Below are positions 1 to 5,378 of a stretch of DNA of 7,086 bases, one piece after another. The position numbers and the translations under genes are program-made. Below the pieces are notes generated by a model. That model did not search any database and was not told the origin of the DNA. It worked only from the letters and a program-made list of their open reading frames with translations. Origin of the DNA: an uncultured Methanobrevibacter sp. (GTDB taxonomy: Archaea > Methanobacteriota > Methanobacteria > Methanobacteriales > Methanobacteriaceae); the NCBI RefSeq assembly GCF_937898925.1, contig NZ_CALDKF010000098.1, forward strand, positions 1-7,086, read 5' to 3'. Every line of letters begins with the position of its first letter. Position 1 is the stretch's first letter.

Positions 1-45
1 CCATAAGTCTAAGAATTACTTGCCGAATTACTGTACTTTTGACAG
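1..45 (+). repeat. Exact 45-bp direct repeat, copy 1 (module end in the adhesin)
   Basis: Bases 1-45 are identical to 745-789. This segment encodes the end of a pseudomurein-binding-type module, through LPNYCTFDS. The window begins inside the repeat, so the identity may extend further left. The spacing of 744 bp (248 codons) is the length of one Ig-plus-PMBR module. Confidence 0.9.
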
Positions 46-2092
46 TGGTGATTTTGCTCCGGCTAAAAAGGCTACAACTCTTAAAGGAAGTTCAAGCACA
101 ATTACCAGAGGAAAATCATATAAGCTCACTTTAACTGATGGCAGTGGCAATGTCCTATCTGGTCAAAAGGTTAGCTTCAATATAAACAGCAAAACTTATA
201 CTTTAACTACAGATAAGAAAGGTTCTGCTTATCTTCAAATTAATTTGAAAGAAGGAAAATACCCTATGGTTTGTTCCTATGCAGGATCTTCCAAATATAA
301 GGCATCAAAATTATCTGTAAGCATGACTGTATTGAAAAACCCTAACTTTTTCACACTTAAGGAAATTGAAGATGCAGCTACAAATGTAAAGAATTATGTT
401 GAAAAGAATAGGAAAATGCCTAATACTGTGAAAGTAGGTTCCAAAACTCTCAAGATATCTGAGTTCAGCTACCTTTCATCAAAGGCGATATCCAACCTTA
501 ATTCCAATAAAAAGGGAGATATCCTTCTTGTATCCGGCATTACAAACCGTAATTCCTCTGCACATTCATTTAAAGCTACTGTTTATAAAGCTCCATACGT
601 AGATTTAGCTAAAAAGACAATTTCAAGAATAGAATCTAAAAAAGCACCTTCAACTTACTGGTCTGTTAAAGACACATCTGGCAAGGTTATCGGTAAGGCA
701 AATTTCAATTTATACACTTATTCATTTGCTAAGATTTTAGATTTCCATAAGTCTAAGAATTACTTGCCGAATTACTGTACTTTTGACAGCAGTGCTTTTA
801 CCCCTGCTAAGAAGGCTACAAGCATTAAAGCCGGTTCAAGCAGCATTAAGAAAGGGGATACCTATTCTGTGACATTGGTTGATGATAACGGTAAAGGTTT
901 AGCTAGTCAGAAAGTAACCTTTACAATATCTGGAAAGTCCTATGATAAGACAACTGACTCAAAAGGAGTGGCTTCACTTAAGATTAACTTAAATGGAGGA
1001 ACCTACTCTGTAGTCTCTTCATATGCGGGATCTTCCACATACAAGTCATCAAAATTATCTCAAAGCGTAACTGTAAAGGATACAAATGCATTCACTTTAG
1101 GTGAAATCGAAGCAGCCGCTACCAATGTGAAGAAATATGTTGACAATAATGATGTATTGCCTAGTACTGTTACAGTCGCAAGCAAGAAATTAAGTATTTC
1201 ACAATTCTCATATCTAATGACTAAAGCTGTCTATAATATTAATGCTGGTAACAAAAATGCAATTGCTCTTCCAAGTAGCTTGTCCACTTGTAAATCCGAA
1301 GGGGATTCAATGGACGCTACAGTTTACAAGGCTCAATATGTTGACTTGTCAAAAAGAGTATTGTCTTTTGCGGAATCAAATAATGTTCCCCCTGTTTACG
1401 CTAAGGTTTATAGTAGTTCTGGTAAATCTTTAGGTAATGCAGAATTTGATTTATACACTTATTCATTTGCTAAGATTTTAGATTTCCATAAGTCTCATAA
1501 TGCTTTGCCTAATTATTGTACTTTCGAAAGTTCTGTATTCAATGGAATTGTAGTTCCTCCAATTAATGTCTCATCTAAAATACCTTATAATTCCAGTCAA
1601 TTCAAAGCAGGTTTAAATGAGAAGAATACAGAATCAAACCTTACCAAATATTTGGTTGGAACTGGCCAATCAGCAATTACAAGTTCAATCAAGAACTTGG
1701 CAAGTCAATTGACTAAAGGTTTGAAGACTACTGAGGAAAAGGCTCAAGCAATCTATAATTATGTCAGAGATGAAATTGATTATAGCTATTATGCAAACTC
1801 TAAACATGGGGCTTCAGGAACCCTAAGTGCTGGTTCAGGAAACTGTGTGGACCAAGCAAGTTTAGTTGTTGCATTATGCAGAGCTTCAAACATTCCTGCA
1901 AGGTACTCTCATGCAAAAGGATGTACATTCTCAAGCGGTTTAGTAACCGGACACGTATGGGCTCAAATTCTCGTAAATGGTGTTTGGTATTCCGCTGATG
2001 CTACAAGTGTGAGAAATAAATTAGGTAACATTAAGAATTGGAACACAAATTCATACAGCAATTTGAATCGTTATGCTGCTGTACCATTCTAG
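2..2092 (+). CDS. Adhesin-like surface protein with Ig-like/pseudomurein-binding modules and C-terminal transglutaminase-like domain (5' truncated)
   Basis: The reading frame is open at the left edge. The first TTG (nt 20) is internal: the frame from nt 2 reads HKSKNYLPNYCTF, which recurs at 746-784, so the true start lies outside the window. Two full modules are visible. Each has an Ig-like beta-sandwich domain (nt 74-343 and 815-1081) followed by pseudomurein-binding-type repeats. The first of these (353-499, 1091-1237) matches the PMBR pattern: an IExAATNVKxYV helix, a xxPxTV turn, then a SxFSYL helix. A second half-repeat (596-787, 1337-1531) ends in LPNYCTF. A linker leads to a transglutaminase-like domain (about 1589-2092) with the likely triad Cys at 1844-1846 (GNCVDQ), His at 1952-1954 (GHVWAQ) and Asp at 1997-1999 (SADAT). 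The layout resembles methanobacterial adhesin-like proteins, and the fold is that of C71 pseudomurein endoisopeptidases. Known: PMBRs bind pseudomurein. Inferred: the protein is exported, wall-bound, and cleaves, crosslinks or merely binds wall peptides. The N-terminal signal is not visible. Confidence 0.88.
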   Translation, partial: HKSKNYLPNYCTFDSGDFAPAKKATTLKGSSSTITRGKSYKLTLTDGSGNVLSGQKVSFNINSKTYTLTTDKKGSAYLQINLKEGKYPMVCSYAGSSKYKASKLSVSMTVLKNPNFFTLKEIEDAATNVKNYVEKNRKMPNTVKVGSKTLKISEFSYLSSKAISNLNSNKKGDILLVSGITNRNSSAHSFKATVYKAPYVDLAKKTISRIESKKAPSTYWSVKDTSGKVIGKANFNLYTYSFAKILDFHKSKNYLPNYCTFDSSAFTPAKKATSIKAGSSSIKKGDTYSVTLVDDNGKGLASQKVTFTISGKSYDKTTDSKGVASLKINLNGGTYSVVSSYAGSSTYKSSKLSQSVTVKDTNAFTLGEIEAAATNVKKYVDNNDVLPSTVTVASKKLSISQFSYLMTKAVYNINAGNKNAIALPSSLSTCKSEGDSMDATVYKAQYVDLSKRVLSFAESNNVPPVYAKVYSSSGKSLGNAEFDLYTYSFAKILDFHKSHNALPNYCTFESSVFNGIVVPPINVSSKIPYNSSQFKAGLNEKNTESNLTKYLVGTGQSAITSSIKNLASQLTKGLKTTEEKAQAIYNYVRDEIDYSYYANSKHGASGTLSAGSGNCVDQASLVVALCRASNIPARYSHAKGCTFSSGLVTGHVWAQILVNGVWYSADATSVRNKLGNIKNWNTNSYSNLNRYAAVPF
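708..789 (+). repeat. Shared module-end segment, copy 2
   Basis: The first 47 bases (708-754) are identical to 1449-1495, and the last 45 (745-789) are identical to 1-45. The flanking Ig-like parts of the modules are clearly more diverged. The segment encodes LYTYSFAKILDFHKS followed by the LPNYCTF turn. Such a conserved patch could be maintained by recombination between modules or by strong selection. Confidence 0.9.
1449..1495 (+). repeat. Exact 47-bp direct repeat, copy 3 (last module end)
   Basis: Identical to 708-754 at an offset of 741 bp. Past 1495 this last copy diverges at the DNA level but still encodes the related LPNYCTF turn, and it then passes into the linker before the transglutaminase-like domain. 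Confidence 0.9.
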
Positions 2093-2110
2093 TATTAAAG
2101 TATTTAAAAT

Positions 2111-2154
2111 GGATATAAGAGGATTTCCTCTTATCCAAATTTTTTTATTTTTTT
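2111..2154 (+). terminator. Hairpin plus oligo-T terminator after the adhesin gene
   Basis: TAAGAGGA (2116-2123) can pair with TCCTCTTA (2126-2133). GGA (2111-2113) can extend the stem with TCC (2134-2136) across a small bulge. Two T-rich tracts follow directly (2140-2147 and 2150-2154). Archaeal RNA polymerase stops at oligo-T runs even without a hairpin, so termination here, about 20-60 bases past the stop codon, is likely. Confidence 0.65.
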
Positions 2155-2185
2155 AATTAATTTTATTTTTGATTAATTTTTTTAA

Positions 2186-2275
2186 ACTCTTATTTTAACT
2201 CTTATTTTACTCTTATTTTACTCTTATTTTACTCTTATTTTACTCTTATTTTAACTCTTATTTTACTCTTATTTT
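2186..2275 (+). repeat. Tandem array of eight 11-bp ACTCTTATTTT units
   Basis: Eight perfect copies of ACTCTTATTTT start at 2186, 2198, 2209, 2220, 2231, 2242, 2254 and 2265. Single extra A bases at 2197 and 2253 make two steps 12 bp. A decayed ninth copy starts at 2278. No reading frame crosses the array. The repeated TTTT blocks lie about one helical turn apart, which could bend the DNA or give several oligo-T stops in series. The unit is too short and spacer-free for CRISPR. Confidence 0.92.
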
Positions 2276-2384
2276 AAACTCTTTTTTTCAATAAATCTTA
2301 ATTATTAATGATTTTTTAAACTTTTTTTTAAAATAATTCTTATTTTTCTTTAACCTTTTTTAATATTTTCTTGATTAAGATTAA

Positions 2385-2400
2385 TTTTTTATATAATAAA
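2385..2400 (+). promoter_or_regulatory. Putative TATA box for the second surface-protein gene
   Basis: The stretch TTTTTATATAATAAA resembles an archaeal TATA box. Transcription would begin about 25 bases downstream, near 2415-2425, giving a 5' leader of roughly 165 bases before the proposed start at 2586. Other AT-rich candidates exist in this region, so this is only the best-looking one. Confidence 0.3.
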
Positions 2401-2496
2401 TTATTAAAATAGTAATGTAATGTATTAATAAAAATTATTAATTCAAATTACTGATTCAAACATTATTTTAAAAAACTTTTATTTCTTATTATTTTT

Positions 2497-2516
2497 AGTA
2501 ATTGATTCAAATTACT
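2497..2516 (+). promoter_or_regulatory. Inverted repeat in the probable leader of the second surface-protein gene
   Basis: AGTAATT (2497-2503) and AATTACT (2510-2516) are perfect inverted arms around a 6-base centre. The right part, ATTCAAATTACT (2505-2516), also occurs exactly at 2441-2452, and TGATTCAAA occurs at 2452-2460 and 2503-2511. It could be a protein-binding site or a weak RNA hairpin. In such AT-rich DNA, chance is a real alternative. Confidence 0.35.
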
Positions 2517-2576
2517 CTCTAATTTTTAAAAACAATTTTAAAATAATCGAATTTTTTATTCCAAGATTTTCCGGCT

Positions 2577-2580
2577 GGTG
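2577..2580 (+). promoter_or_regulatory. Ribosome-binding site GGTG that points to an AUU start
   Basis: GGTG begins exactly 9 bases before the ATT codon at 2586. The same 9-base offset from GG to the start codon occurs in this window for endA (GG at 5370, ATG at 5379) and trpS (GG at 6229, TTG at 6238). No comparable motif lies 8-10 bases before the first in-frame TTG at 2610. Confidence 0.5.
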
Positions 2581-2585
2581 TAACT

Positions 2586-4220
2586 ATTAAGTATAAATTT
2601 GCATTATTATTGCTTTTGATAACAATACTGTCTGTATCTGCAGTTTCAGCAGACAGTATGGATGAAAATTCATGGGCTTTAGTCAGTGATGATTTTTCAG
2701 CTTTAAGCGATAATATGACTTTAAATGATTCTCTAAATGAAGATCAAAATGAAATTTTATCTGCTAATTTAGACGATAGTTTAGATGATTACTTAGATGA
2801 GAGTTTAGAGGATGATTTAGATGAAAATTTAAATGATAATGTTCAGGATAATGATGATTTATCCGCTGAAGAAGAGCCAGAACCAAAGGATACAAGTCTT
2901 GAAATCCTTTCTCAAGATGACTGGAAAATATATGGAAATGAAGATTATTTTGTAAAATTGGTGGATGAGGACAATAATCCTATAAGTGGTGCATTGATTA
3001 ACTTTAGAATCGAAAACCCTGAAGGAATTTACACATTTGAAACTGCATATACTGATGAAGAGGGAATAGCCGTTTTATCCTTGGATTTAAGCATGAGAGG
3101 TATTCATAACATTCAAGTTTCATATGATGGTGACTTGGATTACAATCCTGCCGAATCTGTTGTTTCCAATGTGATATTGTATGAAAAGACTGTAATTCAA
3201 ACTCCAAAGGATTATGCTTACAGATCTTCCGATTTCACTCTAAAGCTTGTTGATTCAAATGGAAATGCATTATCAAATAAGGAATTAATCATCTATGTGG
3301 ATGGAGTAGAATACATTAAAACCACTGATTCAAAAGGTCAAGTTTATATGAAGATGCCTTCTGATAAGAGTTCTGTTAATCTTACCTGTGTTTTCGATGG
3401 TGAGGGTTATTTTGACCAATCAACATTGTCCATGACCTTGCCAGTATATAAGAAAACCTATACAAAACCTTTGATTTACATTATCCTTAAAGGAAATTGC
3501 TTTAAGATATTATTAAAAGGCATTGATGGGAAAGTGTTGAAGAAAGAAAAGGTCAAGTTTACAATCAAAGGAAAGACTTATACAAGAACTACTTGGAATA
3601 CTGGAATAGCTTATATCAGACTTAAGCTTTCAAGAGGAAAATACAAAATAAGCTTTTCATATGGCAACAATGGAGTTTATGGCCCATCAAGCAATTCATC
3701 TACCTTGGAAATCATAGACCCTTCAGGCCAGTTCAAGAAAGGATTGAATCAGAACACAAAACGTTCTGTAAGCAAATATAAATATGGTGGAGGATACGCT
3801 AAGATAACCAAAGCCATTAGAAAACTATCCAAAAAGCTTACAAGCAAATATTCCACTAAATTGGAGAAGGCAACAGCGATATTCAATTATGTTAGGGATA
3901 ATTTAGGATACAGCTATTATGCAAATTCCAAGAAAGGTGCTGCAAAGACATTGAAAACCAAAAGGGGAAATTGCTGTGATCATTCAAATCTGATAGTTGC
4001 TTTATGCAGAGCATCCAAGATTCCTGCGAGATATGCTCATGCAAAAGGATGCAAATTCGGTTCAGGGTTAACTACAGGTCATGTATGGGCTCAGATATAT
4101 GTAAATGGAAGATGGTATTCTGCAGATGGAACCAGCTATAGAAACAGTTTAGGCCATATTAAGAACTGGAATACAAAGTCCTATAAAAGACTCCGCATTT
4201 ACAGAAATATTCCATTTTAA
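2586..4220 (+). CDS. Secreted Ig-like/transglutaminase-like surface protein with acidic N-terminal region, no pseudomurein-binding repeats
   Basis: The first conventional start is TTG at 2610, but it gives a signal peptide with no basic n-region. Starting at ATT 2586 gives MKYKFA, a Leu-rich core and a VSAVSA/D cleavage site, plus a well-spaced GGTG, so I prefer 2586 (544 residues against 536). Numbering from 2610: residues 15-92 hold 29 Asp/Glu and no Lys/Arg, including six Leu-led tetrads (54-77). Three Ig-like domains follow (about 95-192, 193-280, 281-370). The transglutaminase-like domain (about 373-536) has Cys455 (GNCCDH), His491 (GHVWAQ) and Asp506 (SADGT). The catalytic end closely resembles that of the upstream adhesin, down to YSYYANSK, ALCRAS, IPARY and IKNWNT, but synonymous positions differ, so the duplication is not recent. 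There is no PMBR and no C-terminal membrane anchor, so retention at the wall is unexplained. It may process or bind pseudomurein peptides; the exact reaction is unknown. Confidence 0.85.
   Translation: MKYKFALLLLLITILSVSAVSADSMDENSWALVSDDFSALSDNMTLNDSLNEDQNEILSANLDDSLDDYLDESLEDDLDENLNDNVQDNDDLSAEEEPEPKDTSLEILSQDDWKIYGNEDYFVKLVDEDNNPISGALINFRIENPEGIYTFETAYTDEEGIAVLSLDLSMRGIHNIQVSYDGDLDYNPAESVVSNVILYEKTVIQTPKDYAYRSSDFTLKLVDSNGNALSNKELIIYVDGVEYIKTTDSKGQVYMKMPSDKSSVNLTCVFDGEGYFDQSTLSMTLPVYKKTYTKPLIYIILKGNCFKILLKGIDGKVLKKEKVKFTIKGKTYTRTTWNTGIAYIRLKLSRGKYKISFSYGNNGVYGPSSNSSTLEIIDPSGQFKKGLNQNTKRSVSKYKYGGGYAKITKAIRKLSKKLTSKYSTKLEKATAIFNYVRDNLGYSYYANSKKGAAKTLKTKRGNCCDHSNLIVALCRASKIPARYAHAKGCKFGSGLTTGHVWAQIYVNGRWYSADGTSYRNSLGHIKNWNTKSYKRLRIYRNIPF
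2769..2840 (+). repeat. Six 12-bp coding repeats (Leu-Asp-rich tetrads)
   Basis: Six consecutive four-codon units encode LDDS, LDDY, LDES, LEDD, LDEN and LNDN. The leucine codon is TTA in all six, and most units begin TTAGA, so the DNA is itself a degenerate 12-bp tandem repeat. Units could be gained or lost in frame. The peptide would be an extended or helical acidic spacer with Leu at every fourth position. Confidence 0.85.
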
Positions 4221-4222
4221 AT

Positions 4223-4282
4223 AACTTTTTTATTTTTTCAATTTTTTTAACTATTTTTTTAGAATTTTATTCTAATTTTTTT
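4223..4282 (+). terminator. Oligo-T terminator region with a small hairpin
   Basis: Several T-runs follow the stop codon (4225-4230, 4232-4238 with one A break, 4242-4248, 4254-4260). TTAGAAT (4259-4265) pairs with ATTCTAA (4269-4275) around a 3-base loop and is followed at once by seven T (4276-4282). This fits archaeal oligo-T termination of the surface-protein transcript. Confidence 0.6.
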
Positions 4283-4345
4283 AAAAACTTCCCAAACAAC
4301 TTTTTTATAGATTTCATTTATTTTCCATAGCATTGTTATAAAATT

Positions 4346-4364
4346 TTAGGTTATCCAAAACTTT
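4346..4364 (+). promoter_or_regulatory. DtxR-box-like element abutting the TATA box
   Basis: Against the classical bacterial DtxR/IdeR consensus half-site TTAGGTTA, bases 4346-4353 match 8 of 8. Across the 19-base consensus I count 14 matches. The site overlaps the BRE and the start of the TATA box, where bound repressor would block TBP/TFB. Since the next gene encodes a DtxR-family protein, self-regulation is plausible. The right half is weak, and archaeal operators need not follow the bacterial consensus. Confidence 0.4.
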
Positions 4365-4370
4365 ATATAC
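4361..4370 (+). promoter_or_regulatory. Putative TATA box of the dtxR-family gene
   Basis: CTTTATATAC follows the purine-rich CCAAAA, a good BRE/TATA arrangement. Transcription would start near 4390-4395, giving a leader of about 115 bases. A second TATA-like stretch at 4371-4384 (TTTTTATATAAAAT) is an alternative that would shift the start about 10-12 bases. Confidence 0.5.
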
Positions 4371-4390
4371 TTTTTATATAAAATATTATT

Positions 4391-4425
4391 ATATGAGATA
4401 AAATCATATGAGATTGTCTTATATG
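4391..4425 (+). promoter_or_regulatory. Two overlapping palindromes at the predicted transcription start of the dtxR-family gene
   Basis: Palindrome 1 has ATATGA (4391-4396) and TCATAT (4404-4409) around a 7-base spacer. Palindrome 2 has CATATGAGA (4405-4413) and TCTTATATG (4417-4425) around TTG, with one mismatched pair in nine. They share CATAT at 4405-4409. Lying just past the TATA box, they would suit repressor binding that blocks polymerase recruitment. Which protein binds is unknown. Confidence 0.45.
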
Positions 4426-4510
4426 GTAATTAGATAATTTTTAATCAATAAAAATTAATTTAAATAATTTTAAAAAGAAAATTCAATTAAATAAATCACG
4501 GAGGTTCTAC

Positions 4511-5218
4511 ATGGCTAAAGAAATTAGTGAAAACATTGAAGAGTATTTGGAAGTTCTTTACAAGTTCGGAAGTAAAGACTCCCCTGTGTCTACAACAACT
4601 TTATCAAGAGAGTTAGGTATTGCGCCAGGTAGTGTTACTCAAATGCTTAAAAAACTTGAAGATATTGGTTATATTGATTATGTTCCATACAAAGGGGCTT
4701 CTTTAACTGATGAAGGTAGCAAAATAGCTCAAAAGATTACACGTAAACATAGAATTCTTGAAAGATTCCTAAAAGATGTCTTGAAAATCAAGGATGAAAA
4801 CCTTCATGCTCAAGCTTGTGAAATGGAACATTCCTTGTCTGATGAGGCTGAAAGAGCTATTTGCCATATGTTGGAACATCCTGATACATGTCCTGATGAC
4901 CATTTGATTCCTGCATGTGACTTTGATTTCGCTAACTGTGATGACTGCGTAAACAATCAAAGCGACATTGAAGACATTGGCGTTAGGGAATTCAATTTAT
5001 TGTCCATCTCCCAATTGGCTTCTGGTGAAGAAGGTGAAGTCCTCTTTATAAGAGGTGGCGATTCTTCCCTTTCTGATGCAATGGATGCTGGAATTGCTAT
5101 AGGATCCAAAATCAGAATATCCGATTCTGAAACTTCTGATTATAATGTCTTTATTGACGATTCCCAAATAGAAGTTTCAAGGGATTTGGCAAATAACATA
5201 TTTGTAAAAACATTCTAG
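4511..5218 (+). CDS. DtxR-family metal-dependent transcriptional repressor with C-terminal FeoA/SH3-like domain
   Basis: A complete 235-residue protein, about the length of three-domain DtxR/IdeR. ATG at 4511 follows GGAGGT (4500-4505). Residues 1-65 are a winged helix-turn-helix (recognition helix near APGSVTQMLKKLE). Residues 66-140 are the dimerisation and metal-binding domain, and about 158-235 form a FeoA/SH3-like domain. The ligand pattern is clear: His80 and Glu84 match DtxR His79/Glu83, and H99-x3-C103-x2-E106-H107 matches His98, Cys102, Glu105 and His106. Cys103 points to the iron-type rather than the MntR-type site, yet the position of DtxR Met10 is Glu11, closer to MntR Asp8, so the metal cannot be assigned. 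Cys127, Cys136, Cys143 and Cys146 form an unusual cluster between the last two domains. Family role: with bound metal it represses uptake and storage genes. No transporter gene is in view, so its targets are distant or include itself. Confidence 0.9.
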   Translation: MAKEISENIEEYLEVLYKFGSKDSPVSTTTLSRELGIAPGSVTQMLKKLEDIGYIDYVPYKGASLTDEGSKIAQKITRKHRILERFLKDVLKIKDENLHAQACEMEHSLSDEAERAICHMLEHPDTCPDDHLIPACDFDFANCDDCVNNQSDIEDIGVREFNLLSISQLASGEEGEVLFIRGGDSSLSDAMDAGIAIGSKIRISDSETSDYNVFIDDSQIEVSRDLANNIFVKTF

Positions 5219-5330
5219 TTATTAAATAATTGATTTTTAAAAAATTGATTTTTAAATGATTGTTTTTTTACTAATCAGTTAAATAATAATTTTTAACTAA
5301 AATTTTTTACTAAAATTTTTTTATACTTTT
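5219..5330 (+). promoter_or_regulatory. T-rich spacer with dtxR-gene terminator runs and putative endA promoter
   Basis: The spacer holds AATTGATTTTTAAA twice (5228-5241, 5243-5256), then a T7 run (5263-5269) likely to end the upstream transcript. ACTAAAATTTTTT is repeated in perfect tandem at 5296-5308 and 5309-5321. A TATA-like TTTATACT follows at about 5319-5326 and would start transcription near 5350, about 30 bases before endA. The promoter call is tentative. Confidence 0.35.
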
Positions 5331-5378
5331 TTTAATTTTTCTTATTTCATTATTATGGATTTTTATTTAGGTGTTTAG

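Larger units (their letters stand above)
2093..2585. other. 493-base gene-free AT-rich intergenic region
   Basis: I see no supportable gene here. In order it holds a hairpin/oligo-T terminator (2111-2154), the 11-bp T-tract array (2186-2275), further T-runs, a TATA-like stretch near 2385-2400 and a repeat-rich probable leader (2441-2516). In-frame stops, including TAA at 2544-2546, block extension of the downstream gene beyond about 2547. Confidence 0.7.

Noticed and set aside
1242..1433. 63-codon open frame on the + strand inside the adhesin
   Set aside because: It is an out-of-frame shadow of the second module, which aligns well with the first in the main frame.
20..2092. TTG at 20 as the true start of the adhesin gene
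   Set aside because: The frame is open to the window edge and the residues before it match the internal module end, so the gene begins further upstream.
2186..2275. CRISPR-like array
   Set aside because: Units are 11 bp and abut each other with no unique spacers; it is a simple tandem repeat.
3004..3207. 67-codon open frame on the - strand
   Set aside because: It is antisense to an Ig-like domain of the second surface protein, with no family features or supporting signals.
2545..4220. Second surface-protein gene as a pseudogene lacking a start
   Set aside because: The frame is intact over more than 530 codons, the catalytic residues are kept, and ATT 2586 has a ribosome-binding site and a full signal peptide.
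4769..4960. 63-codon open frame on the - strand
   Set aside because: It is antisense to the metal-binding domain of the DtxR-family gene, whose ligand residues are conserved on the + strand.
2586..5218. Iron control of the surface-protein genes by the neighbouring DtxR-family protein
   Set aside because: The DtxR-box-like site lies downstream of both surface genes, before the regulator's own gene, and I see no such site in 2093-2585.
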